The translations under genes and the position numbers were made by a program. Below the pieces are notes generated by a model that was not told the origin of the DNA, made no database searches, and worked only from the letters and a program-made list of their open reading frames with translations. Source: Linderina pennispora (taxonomy: Eukaryota; Kickxellomycota; Kickxellomycetes; Kickxellales; Kickxellaceae). From it: 64,000 bases of DNA. Positions 23,720-36,094 of the stretch are shown piece by piece; position 1 is the stretch's first letter, and every line of letters starts with the position of its first letter. Where the stretch lies: positions 1,054,001 through 1,118,000 of the forward strand of contig NW_024468253.1 in assembly GCF_002104995.1 (NCBI RefSeq). The letters are read 5' to 3'.

Positions 23720-24165
23720 ATTCCTGTGCGCGTATTTGTGGTTGCCCCGAATATCAATTATTAACAGGTGGCAGTGGATGGCAGAATGTGGGGATATGAA
23801 ATATGGATATATGGTAATGCTGCGTTTAAATATATAACAACTTGTAATATACAGAGCCCAATGGAGAGAGTAGAGCGAAATAAAAGAGGGAGGGAAAGAG
23901 AAAAGGGAGCGGCAGGGCTGGGCACGACGCCGACCAGTAATTAACCCGCTATTTCATCAATGCAGAAATGCCAAACACAGAAAAGCACGATGGGCTCCTT
24001 TCGTGGTGGCTGAGCTCGTATGCAAAAATTTTCACCAATATGGCCTTTGGCAGCACTGCCTGAACGCAAGGATGGTAGTGGTGATGGTGGTGGCTGAAAA
24101 CCCACACACAATAATGCAGGCTTCCAACGACAATATAGCAATTCTCGCTCGACTACTACAAACAA
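23720..24165. other. Spacer
   Basis: About 450 bases between the lipase 3' end and the start of the membrane-protein gene. It includes an AT-rich stretch at 23780-23850. Nothing else is supported. Confidence 0.45.
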
Positions 24166-27100
24166 CTATTTCCCATGTTTCTCGCGGATCTGTGTTTCAA
24201 TGGCTCGCGCAAACGCCGACTCGTAGGCGCTGGGCATATGGTCGGTGATCATGGTCGGTCGCAGCACGATCTCATGGAAGACATCGGCGGGCACCCGCTG
24301 TACCCAGACAGGATAGAATGCCGATTTGGTGTGGGGGATTGCCTGGCATTTCCTCTTGCTTCCCCTTCTCGGCCGCTCCACTGGGCTTGCTAGGTGCTGC
24401 AGCCTCAGCAGGCTCTTCGGGAATTGGCCCCATGCAGCGTGCTGCCGCCTCGGCAATAGATGAGTTAACTGCGTCGGCCAGGTCCTCGGGATCGACTGAG
24501 TCTGAGCGCACTTTGGTTTCGGGCGTCGGGGGCTGCTCTGCCATGCCATCGTCTGCTTCAATTCCAAACAGCTCGCGCTTCCCAGCCTCGATGTCCTTGG
24601 CCGGATCAGCCATGGTCTTGGCCTTGCCGCTGGGCGTCCGGTATGCCACGATATGGTGGATGACGCCTGGCAGTGACAGGTGCATATTCTCGTTGGCGAC
24701 ATGTATGTCATGGCGTACCTGCTTCAGGCGCTCAAACTTCTCCTTCCACCTCTGCTGCTGCTGCGCCGAGTCTTCAAATGGCGAATACAGCCGCTGGGCC
24801 AGATTGTCGGCCTCGTCGGACGCTGATATCGACAGACGCTTAAAGTCCGACACAGACCCGTAGCTGAGCCGTGGGACCAGGTCGTCCTTGTTGACATATG
24901 TCTCAATGCAGTCACGGAATCGGTCCTGCGATGTTGCTCGATACGCAAGGGGCTGGCCCATAGCAGAATGTCTTGATGTCGTAGCTACTGACGTCAATCC
25001 CCAGCCCCTTCAGGCGCTCGGCCTGTGTGTGGACCATGATATTCAGAATCGCTGCTGTTGAGCCACCGAGCGAGTGACCGACGATACGGATTGATTTGAG
25101 GTTCTGGCCCTTGGCAAATGCAAATATCTGCGGCATAACCTTGATAAACAGCCAGTGTGCCGACGCCTTCATACCACTGTGCACCAACCCGCCGTTCCAT
25201 TTCGAGTACTCACACGACAAGTCCACGACTGTGTCCTCCGCGCTCATGGTACCGCGTACCACCAGCACAATGGCGTTGTATGGTCGGTCATAGGTGACAA
25301 AGTAGCTTGGGCAGAACACCTCAGAGCTTCGGAACTCGTATCCAAGTAGATCTTCCTCCTTGATGTTTAGGTACTGCAGAACGCTGGTCACATCCGAGTT
25401 GCCCTTGGCACCATCCATGAGCGTGATCCCGCGGTTGAAAAAGTACAGCGCACGCCATCCGTACGAAGCGAGGGCGAAACGCGCATAGTGCCCAGGTACT
25501 TCGAGGTCTTTCATGCTCTCAACCATCACGCCCTTGTGTGGCCGGGTCACGCCGGGTAGATCGGCCTCGTTGAAGAACTTGTAGAGGGTCAAGAATCCGC
25601 CTAGAAGCTCGGCACTGGACAGCTCGACGCCCTGGTTGAATGATGTCACAAGGCGGTCTATGCTCTTGATTGCCTTGAATGTCGACTGCGAAATAAACAT
25701 GCTTGCTAGCGACTCCATCAGAGTCTTGTTGTCGCTGTCGGGCTTGGATGACGACGCAAAGGCTGATAGCAGTGGGTCTGCTTTGTCGCTAGTTGAAGGA
25801 GCCAAGGCCGGTACCACTGACGGTGCAGGCAGTGGGCTTTGCAGTGGTCCCGCTTGTCTTTGGAACACTGGCTGGCTGTGTTCCGAACCAGTCGGAGAAC
25901 CACCCGCCACCAGCACTGGCAGCCTTGGTGTGGTTTCCCGATGCCGTACAAGCTCCACTTACTGGTGTGCTTGGTACACTGCCCGACCCGCTTTGGCTCT
26001 CATTGTCAAAAATCTCGCTATCCACTTGCGAGAACCCAATTGAGGCTGGCAATTCTGTCGACACCGATAGGTTGCTAACCAGCGCCATCGTACCCTGCTG
26101 CCTGGCTGTCTCGATATACTGGTTATACTGGTTTGCAAATCCAGCGACCAGATCCTCAATCGACATGTTGGCTGGGTTAGGCCCATCGCTCTTTGTGGTC
26201 TGGTTGGCAGGTTGGCCTGGGACTGTCCCAATGAGGTGGGCGCCGCGCACCTTGGCAATCTCGGGCTCTGGGTCCTCAAAACTCTGGAACCTGTAATTGA
26301 CACGCACTTGCAGGGCACCAAGATTCTTTGACAGGATCTTGCGCTGACGCTGCTCCGGCACCGTGGATGACGAAAGCCGTTTCTCCCAGATCTCGTAGTA
26401 GCTAGTGAAAATCTCGGGGAACCCGCTCAGCATCGATATTTTGATCTCGGCGCGGCCAACATGTGTGTCGGGCAGCAAGGTGTTGGATGAGAACACATCC
26501 AGATGGATGGTGCCAAAGATCTGCATATGGTAGGAGACCACCAGCTCGAAGCCTTCGTTCCAGCTGCCACTGGGTGTCCTGGCCACAGAGGTCTGGAATA
26601 CCTGGTCGCCCAGGGTCACCACCACGTAGGCGCGGCTGATGGGGGTGGTGGGCAGGATGCTCATGATGAATACCTGCATGATACCGTCTGGTACCTTGTA
26701 CAGATTCAGTGGCTGGCTCAGATCTAGACCGTCCAGCACGCTGTCCGACCCAGGCATCGGGTGGCCGGATGCCGAGCTATCTGCCAGCGACACAATTGAA
26801 GCAGGTGTAGTCAGGAGCGATGTGCCGTATCTACTGCTCTTGCGAGTGTGACTGAGCGCCGTGGGCTCGGATATTCCGGTCTTGGCAGGGTCTTTCTCCT
26901 CCTCTCTTTCCTTTAGCTTGTCGGCGGCTGTGTTTGTGCCCATCAGCTTGCGAATCTCGCGCGTCAGCTCGTCCATCCTCTCGTTCTCCCAGTTTTCTGC
27001 AGCATAGATGCGCTCACGCTCGTGTTGTGACAACGGCGACACGCTCGACTTGCTGGTTGACATTGATCGTGTCTGCGTCTTTGCTGAGATCTTCCGGCCG

Positions 27101-27180
27101 GTGCTGTGGTCCAGGGCTGTATCGGATGCAGACCACATCACGCTGATGCTTGAGGGCCGGAACATAGCACGCTGCGGCAT
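24166..27180 (-). CDS. C2-domain class III lipase (diacylglycerol lipase-like), frame interrupted
   Basis: Starts at ATG 27180 (MPQRAMFRPS). The first block (27180-about 25960) holds a Ser-rich leader and a C2 domain (about 26720-26290). The second (about 25950-24927) is the alpha/beta-hydrolase core with the nucleophile elbow GHSLGG (about 25059-25076). The third holds the catalytic Asp in NKDDLVPRLS, and the last (to 24166) the catalytic His in MITDHMPSAYES. All three triad residues are therefore present, split over different frames. The changes at 24926 (GCA-G-GAC) and in the CCCCC run at 24333-24337 leave no room for introns and are each one base in excess. The change near 25790-25965 could be an intron (GTAAGT donor near 25964) or a third such break. 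Predicted to cleave diacylglycerol or similar lipids at membranes. Confidence 0.78.
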
Positions 27181-27571
27181 CGCCGGCAGTAGCTTAGTCG
27201 TGGGGCTTCACAGCGGAGGCCAGGGAGGGGTTCTGTGCGGGTGTGTCTGGCTGTGGATTTGGCAGAGGCTGTTGCATTGAGCTTGCAAATTGAAAGTGTG
27301 TTAAAAGAAATAAAATAAAAAAGGTCTAAGAAAATACCTGAGCTGAGAGGCTGGTTCTAAACCTCCACCTGTGCGCTTCCAATCAAGCTGAACAGCATGT
27401 GAGCCGTTTCAACCACGACAGGCGAACAAGGTTTAATTAGACGTCATCATCGGTATTAGCGAGCAGGAAAAATGGCTGTGCGACAAGCGTGCGCGCATTA
27501 TTCACCAGCCCCTTCTCTGCTCTTTTGTTCGGCTATTCTATCTTTTACTCCCTTAAATTTTTGAAACGGAA
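27181..27571. promoter_or_regulatory. Divergent promoter region, lipase and WDR7-like gene
   Basis: 390 bases between the two divergent start codons. Promoter function is inferred from position only. Confidence 0.4.
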
Positions 27572-30500
27572 ATGTCATCGTTGCATATAAAGCTTGCAGC
27601 CTGGAATGCAACTGCCAATCCGACACAGACAACAAAGGTGACCGCAGTAGCAGCCGTTGAGGGCGGCATTGCCTGCGGCCACAGCGATGGCAACATTTGG
27701 CTTTACGAATTGGTGCCACGTACCACCGATAACACCACACAACTGAGCCTGTATCCAAAGTCGCTGCTGGCGGGTCACCAGAGTCCCGATCTCGGTACTG
27801 AAGGTAGCACAGATAGATTCGCCAATGCGGGACGGCAGCCAGGACACGATCATCAGCGTGGCCGACGATGGCAGCGTGGTAGTCTGGGGCGCCGACGACG
27901 GCCGGTGCATTGCGCGCACACGTACAGCACTGCAGAACATCCGCCCGAACGTCAATCAATGTGCAGGCAGTCGACTATGAGTCGTCGGGCGAGGATCTGC
28001 TGTTTATCGTGGGTGAGGGCGGTGCCGTGTACGTGCTGAGCTACCCGTCGCTGGAGCTTGTCTACGAGTGGAATCTGCCGCACCCAGAATGGCTTAGCTC
28101 GCTGGCGGTTCGCAAGCGCAAGGACCATTTCCGCAGCGAGCTGATTACATGCGCAAGCGACGGCGTGGTGAGGATATGGAGCTACGACGAGTTTGGGCTG
28201 GCGCAGCGCGATGTGTTTAGCCGCGCCAACAGCCCGACGCTCGCCAGCCTGGTGGAACTCGGCATGGGCGTCAGCAGCCCAGAGTCGGCAGCAGACAGCG
28301 TGGCCTCGGACTCGGAGGCTGAAGGCAATGGCGCCCGTGAGCCGATGTTCTATCTCGAATCGACGTTTGCGTCGCTGGGCGAAGAGTTTGCCATTGAGAG
28401 CCTGGTCATCAACCCGTTCAACGATGATGAGTTTCTGGCAGTGTCGCCAGGCATTGTCAGGCTGTTTGCGTCGCGTGACAATGAATTGCACGAGCTGCTG
28501 CGGTGGAAGGCTCAGCGTAATGCCAACGCGCCATTTGTTGGAGGGGCGTTTTTGGCAAGATCCGATATTATCTTCTGGGATGCCACCGGCAATATCTTCA
28601 GCGTGTGCTCGTCGTTCACTGTCGAGGGAGGTAGCGCCGGCATGCACCTGACGAAGGCGCTGCATCATGACAAGACAGGAGAACGGCCGATGTGTGTGGT
28701 GTCGTCGCTGGACTCGATCCCAGATGACGCGTCGCTGAACCAGGCGATGACAGCAACGAGCCGCATGGCTGGGCGGACCAACATTTTTGTGTCGTATACT
28801 AGCGACCGTAATCGACAGACGCTGTCGGTTGTTTTCCCAGTGCCGCCGTCGATGGTCGCGGGCAGTGCAAACAACCCGCACCCAGAGTCGCCGGACGTGA
28901 CAGCCAAGAGCTGGATGAGCAAGCCAGTTCTGTTCGGTATGGATGAGCTGTGGAGACAGTGGCTCGAGCATGTGGTGTCGGAGCTAAACACAACCAGCAC
29001 GCTGGTGACGAAGTCTGGCAGCATTGCGCTGGGGTGCGACACAGGCAAGATTCTGATCACATCGCCGGTGGCCATGATTGGCAGTGTGGATGGCCCGGCG
29101 AAGCCATTGGAACTGCTTGGACACACAGCGGCTATCACGGCACTATATGAATGGTCGGCGATGGGCGATAGCGAATGCGACTACTGCAATACGGGAGACG
29201 ACGCGCAAGTACCGGACGATAGCGCTGACGATGCCGACAGCACTGGGTGCCAAATGTGCTCACACAACCTCCTGGTCAGCGCAAGCAAAGACCTGACAAT
29301 CCGCATCTGGGACGCAATTACCGGCAAGCTGCTGAACACGCTGCCATCGCAGTCGGCGCCGGTGGTACAGCTATGTGGGATTTTGCCCACCAAGCAGCCG
29401 GTGGTCTGGCACGACACTGAGCGGCATATGGAGATGGAGGCGCTTCTAAAGTCGCACATTCTGGCCATTGGGTCAGACAACTCGACCACGCTCATTTCAA
29501 TGAACTATCTGGACCGTGTATATGTGACTGCGCCGTACCACGAGCATGTGGCGAGGCTGACGTTGCGCGGCGACTCGGGCGACCTGGTACTGCAGTACTC
29601 CGACGAGTCGAAGCAGCACATAGAGCTCGGCCACATTTCCGATACGATGTGTGATGATTCCGGCCAGCAGCGGCAGCATGGCAGGTACCCGAGCTTCTCA
29701 ATCAGCCTGGCCCGTGGACACTCGCCCATGGCCTCGTCGTTTGGGCCGCTCAGCAGCAGCGCAGCGAGCCACTGGGCCGGTGTGCAGCAGCTGTCGTCGT
29801 ACGGACGCGGGTCGGCATGGGGTGGGCGGTCCTCGGTGCTGCTGATGGATTTTCGAGATCACGCAGCTGCAGGCATTGGTGACGCGCTTGATCCCCGACG
29901 GCACGTCCATTTCCGAAGTGGGGCAGATTCTGGACAAGGAGCTGCGCAGGCACTCAGACGGGCGATCGGCACTGCAGCCGCTGAACACCAGCCTGATGCT
30001 GCTGTCGGCGCTGTTTACATGGGGCGTGTCAGACGAGCTGGACCGGATCAAGCGGAAGGTGTTTGGCATGCAGCCGCCGAGGGCAAACATTTCCTTGGCG
30101 ATCAGCAATAAGCAGCGGGATGTGCATACAGTGCTGTTCCCGCACTCGTGGAAGCACCGGCGCGCCAGCTGGTGCGTGTCGTCGCTGCTCAATTCGCAGC
30201 GCATGCTGGCTATTTTGGTCCTGGCGCGCGGTGTGTTGCAAGGTAAGCCGGGAAGGATGTGTTGCTACATGTGGACTGGGTATTGTGGACTGATGTGCTG
30301 GAAGCCTTTGGGAAACCCGGCGGCCCGCCCTTGGGGCTCTCTAGTGAGGGACGCAGATTGGCCACAATGACCATGTCCCTGCGAGGGGCAGGCCTGGGCC
30401 TCCTGAGACCTGTATATGGCTATTCATAAACAGGAACTGAGCCTCGCTGATCTGCGTGTGTGCATCACGAGCTGCTGGCCAATTGCAGGTTTGAACTGCC

Positions 30501-32744
30501 TTATTGTGAAGCCCGCAGGACGAGCCACGTATCCCCATGTCGGGTTACAGCCATGGCAAAGAAGTCTAGGTGTAAATAGACGAGAGCCAACACGACGCCC
30601 TAAGCGCTCTGCTGTTGGCACGCCAGCCCCTTATCCCTAGGGGCTCCGGCTTCACAGACATAATCAGTACTAGTTCACACCATATGGCTGGCAGCCGACT
30701 AAGAGCTGCTGGCCAGGCACAACATGGGCATGTGCGTCGAAGCGATTTGCCCAAATAAAATGGGCGGCTGAATGAAGGGGCTTATTGCGATAATTATTAA
30801 GCGCATTTGTGTAGGTAATGAGCGCAAGGCGGTGGAGATCATAAACTACTACGTGGGGCGGCTGCCCAGCGAGGTTGGCATGAGGTTCAAGCCTCTGTCG
30901 CTGCTGACGCTGGCGGAATATTGGCAGTCATCTAATGGTAAGGAACAACAATCGGATGCAGATCACTAGCCGCCATATGCGGGCGATAGAGGGAGAAGGG
31001 AAAACTCATAAAAGCGCCGCTTTTGTTATTGTAGCAAACTTGCAGCGAGCAGCGCGGACATTGTTTTTGTCGGCGATTCATGGGGCGCAGGAGAAGCTTC
31101 GGCGGGCAGAGTTGTTCTACTGGTCGTCACTATGTAAGTTGGCAGACAATCAACAGAATAGGCGAGCAGCAATATATTTGTTTCGATACCATACTGACAG
31201 CCTAATTGTAGTGGCCCGGTGTACGCCTGGGATGGTCGATGCCGAAGGAGCTGTGTGCGCTGACAATTGTATGCGTGATTGGGGCTGATTTCCCGGCGCT
31301 ACTGCCGCTGACAGCGCGCAGCATGGCGGCGTCGATGCTGCAGGCGCTGCTGGTGAGCGAGCGGTCGGGTGTGAAGGCGCGTATGGTGGCAGCGGAGCTT
31401 TTGGCGCGCGGGTTCAACACATTCAAGCCTTATCTGGACTGCCAGATGGTGATCCGGTGGTTGCTGCGCATCATGACCAGCATCACCGAGGAGGGCCTCG
31501 GGTTGGGCGCTGCAGCGACGCCGCACCGGTCGATGTCGGGGGCCTAATCTGGCTGGCCTGGGCAGCGTGCCGGCTTCACGCAAGTCGTCGCGGGCAGTGC
31601 CGCCGAGCGATCTGGGGAGCAGTGCCAAGCCGGCAGAAATAGTGGCGGGTGCCAAGCCCGAGGGGCCGCATGCAGGCAGTCCCCAGGGCGTCTCGAGTAC
31701 TGCGCGAGCGGCCATCACAATGCAGGCGAAGAAGGCGCTGGACGACGAAGAGGTTGGGCAGAGCGACAGCAGCAGTGCAGCCAATGCCACGGATCCCGGG
31801 ACGATGGGCGGGCGGGCGCCGCGCCCAGCGCACCGGCGGCGGCATGTGCGGCGGGGGAGCTCACCGGCTCGGCGCGCGGGGGAGCAGGGCGGGGCGGTGT
31901 CGTTCAATCTGATCGTGCTGGCCAAGTCGGCGCTGCTGCGGATCTGCGCGGCAGGACACGTCTCTGATCAACAGCACGATTGTGGAGATCCTGCAGGCCA
32001 GCGAGAGTGTGCGGGAGCGTCGCGGGGCGCTGCAGGTGATCGGGCTGGTGACGCAGAAGTACCCAGCGCACATGTACCCGTTCCTGGGCGGGCTGGTGGC
32101 CGCGATCGTGCAGGCGATAGATCCAAAGCGCGCGACGCTGCGCAAGGCGCTGATAGCGGCAGCCGGGGCGGCACTGCAGGGGCTGGTGAAGGCGTATCCG
32201 TGGGTGTCGTTCCACAGCGAGTCGCAGTGCCTTGTGGCCGGGTGCATTGACGGCCTCTGTACGACCTTCGATTTACGCACGGCGACGCGTACGGCCGTGT
32301 ATGATAGCGGTGCGGCGTCGCCGGTCGCAGCCGTGGCGATTTCGCCCAGGGGCGACCGGGTCGCGTCGTTTACGCTGGGCAACGGCGTGCTGAGCATCTG
32401 GGATCCGGCGCCCAGCGCCTTGGCGATGTTTGCAAAGACGTTGTTCTGGGCGAATGACGAGGGGCAGAACAATGCCGGTGGCACCGTGACCCCGAGCAAG
32501 ACAATGGTGATCCCGGCAGATTTCCTGGGCCATGCTGGTAAGTACCGAGAGTGAAGGAAATAGCGAGTGATATGAAAAGCTGCTGATGTTGCTAATTTCC
32601 GGGTGTGGCCTGGCGCCTCAATGATGAGCCGATGTAGACGAGTTGCCGATTTCCTCGCTGATGGCGGTGGCAAAGCTGACGTGGACCGCAGATCGCACGG
32701 TGCTGTTGCAGGTGCAGGACGCCAGCTTCTCTCTCTCAGTATAG
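27572..32744 (+). CDS. WD40 protein similar to WDR7 / rabconnectin-3 beta, multi-exon with frame breaks
   Basis: Starts at ATG 27572 (MSSLHIKLAAWN) and ends at TAG 32742-32744. N-terminal WD repeats (GHSDGNIWLYEL, VADDGSVVVWGADDG, CASDGVVRIWSYDEF) and a later one (VSASKDLTIRIWDAITG) are followed by a helical region and C-terminal WD repeats (CIDGLCTTFDLRT, VLSIWDPAPS). This is the WDR7 order: WD repeats, alpha solenoid, WD repeats. Introns that keep phase are 30243-30814, 30938-31034 and 32538-32637, all with GTAAG donors. The intron at 31134-31211 leaves one extra base. Further one-base excesses occur at 27788, 27960, 29851-29854, 31545 (on a TAA) and 31954. WDR7 relatives help assemble the V-ATPase; that role here is inference. 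Confidence 0.75.
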
Positions 32745-33902
32745 GGCTGAGCAGCCCGACAAAAAAGACAACAAAAGCTGCTTGCCTCTCATGGGCCACG
32801 CGCTATGCAGCCAATACATGGGGAACCCAGATTGGCGCTGCATAGGCTCATCTTACCAGCGGAGCATCTGTGTATCTCTGGCCGGAGGAGGAGGAGGAAA
32901 ACAATGCCGAGTGGGTGATTTGCGCCTCGGCTCTGTACACCACCAGTAATTTTCTGCTGTCCAGTGGCAAGGCGCCGTTGCTATTGATGTGGCTTTCGTG
33001 CTCCTGGTTATACGAGCCTGGAAAATGTGTGGGTTGGACGAGTTGACCAGCGCCTCCCTTATTTTTCCATGCACTCGGCAAACAGAGCGCGCTCGCCTTT
33101 CGCTGGTGTGACATAAAAGTAGGGGGGATGCTCGAGGGCAGCAAATGAAGGGTGGCCTGCAAAACTCCTCTACTCTCACCCCTTGCATTCTTCGTGACTT
33201 TCAATAAACCCGTGCTTTTTCCTTTGGCATCCACATACAAGGGTTCGTGTATAGTAAGGTAAGATAATAGGCATTGGGGGTGCTGATAAGGAAGCGTCCT
33301 GGTGTGCCTGGAAAAATGGGGGAGATCACGACTGTTACTTTTCTCTTCCAGCAGGAAGTAGATGCGGTCCAATGTTTTCTGGCAATATACGTGCAGAAGA
33401 CGTGGAAAGGAGCTAGAACGCTGGGAAAGCGAAAAATGCATGGTGGGGGGATGGAGGACGTTTAATGAGGGGCGGCTTTTTTTTATATTTTTCTTCTTCT
33501 TGTCGATTTACTGGCCAATATTTTCGTGTTGTCGCTCGAGTTGTTTTCGTTCGCCACACATTGAGCAATATGAGAGGCGGGGCAATAAGGAAAAAAGTGG
33601 TTTCTCACACGGGGTGGCGGAATACTGAGCGTGCCACTCTTGCATGCTCTTTTGCATGGGAAGCTCGGCCTAGGGCCGAGGACCTTTTTCTCCTAGTGCC
33701 ACTTCTGGCCAGCGAATCCCTCTTTTGGTCCCCCATTTCTCCTCTGTAATCCTTGCTCCTTTTTATTTTTGGCCTTTTTTTCCACACTTGATATCTACAC
33801 TTTTATATTTCCCATAGACAACGCCGTGGACTCTTGTTTTTCCTTACCCTTTCACCGACGCAATAACAGGGCGAATTCGCGGACCAAAAAAAAAGCTTTT
33901 AA
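32745..33902. other. Spacer and promoter of the zinc-finger gene
   Basis: About 1.15 kb. The final about 200 bases are CT-rich leader sequence with A-runs just before the ATG. No gene is supported. Confidence 0.45.
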
Positions 33903-36041
33903 ATGTCGAAACCAGAACAAGCAGCGCCTGGACTGCAGTCGCTGTCGGGGTTTGGCACGCCGTCGCCGTTCTCACAGCCCCCAAAGGCCACAGCCGCTAC
34001 CTCTACACAACAGGCGCCGATAGCAGGCAGCAATATGGGCGGGTACCAGGGGCAGGCGGGGCAGCGGCAGGAGCGATTGCCGGGGCCGGCGGCGCTTGTT
34101 AGCTGGTACAGGATCCGCAGGATTCAGCGGCATGCGCCGCGGGTCTGGGCATCCCGAGAAGACGGCGGTGGGGCGGTCAGGGGTGTTTGACGGCGGGTAC
34201 GAGAACGGCGACGGGTTCTACCGGCGGCACTCTGTGGATATGGGTGTGGGTATTGGTGGTGCCAAGGCGCCGCTGGGGGCATACAGCCCGCCGCACGGGC
34301 GGTACCCAGCACACGGGCTGGCTGGGCAACTGAACCAGCTTCGCATGGGCGCGAGCCGGTCCGGAGCAGCATCACCACACCCACTGTCATACGATCAGAC
34401 GGCAGGCGGGCTTTCGCCATCGACACCGACCAGCGCAGGCGAGTCTGTGGGTCGCGGAGTGAAGCGGGGATTGCACAGCGACGAGTCCGATGGCGACGAG
34501 TCGGGGCGGGACGGGGCGGCGAAGGGAGCAGCGGTGGAAGCCGTATGCGTGCGACCAGTGCGACCTGACGTTCAGCCGGCAGCATAACCTGAAATCGCAT
34601 GCGCTGACACACTCGACAGAGCGGCCGTTCCAGTGCCCGATCTGCCAGACGCCGTTCCGGCGGCAGCACGACCTGAAGCGGCACATGAAGCTGCACACGG
34701 GCGAGAAGCCACACACATGCACCAACTGCGGGCGGTCGTTCGCACGGCTCGACGCGCTGAACCGGCACATGCGGGCCGAAAACTTCCACGCGTGCAGCCA
34801 GGCAGCCAAGCGCGCGCGCACAGCCGTGATGCACAAGAACGACGAGCCGCGGCTCAAGGGCGGCGCCTGTCATGCTGATGGAGCAGCGGCGCGCATCAAC
34901 CACCAGCCAGCCGCAGGGCGCTCCGCAGGCGTGGACGCACTGGACCAGCCGGCCCAGCATTGCAGCCGATGAGGCCATGCTGCGACGCATGCAGGAGCGG
35001 TTTGGAGCGCCGCCGCCGCCGCCGCCGCCGCCCCCACAGCCGGCACAGCAGCCGGGTCCACCACTGGGCGGTCCACCGGCTCAGTATCTGCAGCAGGCGC
35101 CGAAGCTGCCGCACTCGATGGCCACGTTCTCGATGCAGACACCACAGCCCCAGCAGCAGCAGCGGCAGGCGTACTATCCCCCGGGCGGCTCGACGCGGCT
35201 CGCACCGCCTGCACCGGGAGTTGCAGGCAAGTCGCCGCCGCCGCCACAGCAGTTCCGGCCCAGCACCAATACGCCTGGAGCAGAGGCCACACAGTGGAAG
35301 CCACCCGCAAACAGTCTGGGAATCAGCAGCGGGGCTCCGCCAGCCGGGCACTTGGCACCGCCACCGCCGCCTGCGGGACTGCGATTGCCGCCGCTCGAGT
35401 TTGGCCCGCCGCGGCGGCACTCGCTGGCGGTCACATCGCATCTGGATCGGTACCGGGCACGCGACGGCTCGCCACAGGCTGATAACAAGCCGGCAAAGCA
35501 AGGCCCACGGCTGCCTCCGCCGCAGGGTTACACCCAGCCGCAGCAGTACCTGGGGCCGACCAGTGTGGCAAAGCCCACAGTGTTTTCATCCCCACAGAGC
35601 ACATCGCCGCCCCAGCCGCCACCACCAATGGCAGGCGGGGGAGGTCTGATGCGCCCCACATTGCCGCACCTGGCGGACACGGGTGAGCTGCCGGCATTGG
35701 CGGTGCGGGTGCCTGATAACCATGACCAAGGCGACAGCCGGCGCGGGTCGGTTTATAGCAACGAGCATGTACCGGAGACGCGGCGGTCGTCGATAATAGC
35801 GCTGACCAATCACACGCCTGAGAGCCTGGGCGAGCTGCGCGCAGAGAACGCAGAGCTCAGGCGCCGTATCGACGACATGGAGAGCCGGTACATGAGGGAA
35901 ACAGACCAGCTCAAGACAGTGATCAAGGAGCTGCGGATCGAAAAGTCGCTGCTCAAGTCGCTGCTGATGGAGAAGGGCGAGGTGGTGTCCAGCCCGCAGA
36001 TGCAGTCGTCGGCGTCATCGCCACGACCGCCCGGCGCTTAA
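33903..36041 (+). CDS. Crz1-like C2H2 zinc-finger transcription factor, frame interrupted
   Basis: From ATG 33903 (MSKPEQAAPG) the reading moves through three successive frames, each one base further (breaks at 34095, about 34510-34530, and 34868). The joined product has a Gly/Ser/Pro-rich N-terminus, then C2H2 fingers at about 34540-34795 (YACDQCDLTFSRQHNLKSH; FQCPICQTPFRRQHDLKRH; then CTNCGRSFARLDALNRH). The pattern NLKSH...ERPF...RQHDxKRH...FARLDALNRH is characteristic of the Crz1/Prz1 calcineurin-responsive factors. The C-terminal half has Pro runs (35008-35040), Gln/Pro-rich sequence and a coiled coil (LRAENAELRRRIDDMESRY; KTVIKELRIEKSLLKSLL). It is probably a nuclear regulator; calcium control is inferred from the family. 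No calcineurin docking motif was verified. Confidence 0.8.
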
Positions 36042-36094
36042 AAATAACATTTCTAATTTTTCTGTCTTTTTTTAACCACATGTTCTATCTACCA

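Noticed and set aside
24166-24997. Introns as explanation for the frame changes in the lipase
   Set aside because: Family-conserved sequence is continuous across 24926 and 24333-24337, leaving no room for an intron; only the change near 25790-25965 could be spliced.
30243-30814. A separate small gene inside the WDR7-like locus
   Set aside because: The segment is bounded by GTAAGC and TAG, and splicing keeps phase (VLQ-G-NERKAVEII), so it is best read as a 572-base intron.
35008-35040. GCC/CCG run as a microsatellite of interest
   Set aside because: It encodes an ordinary polyproline tract in a transcription factor.
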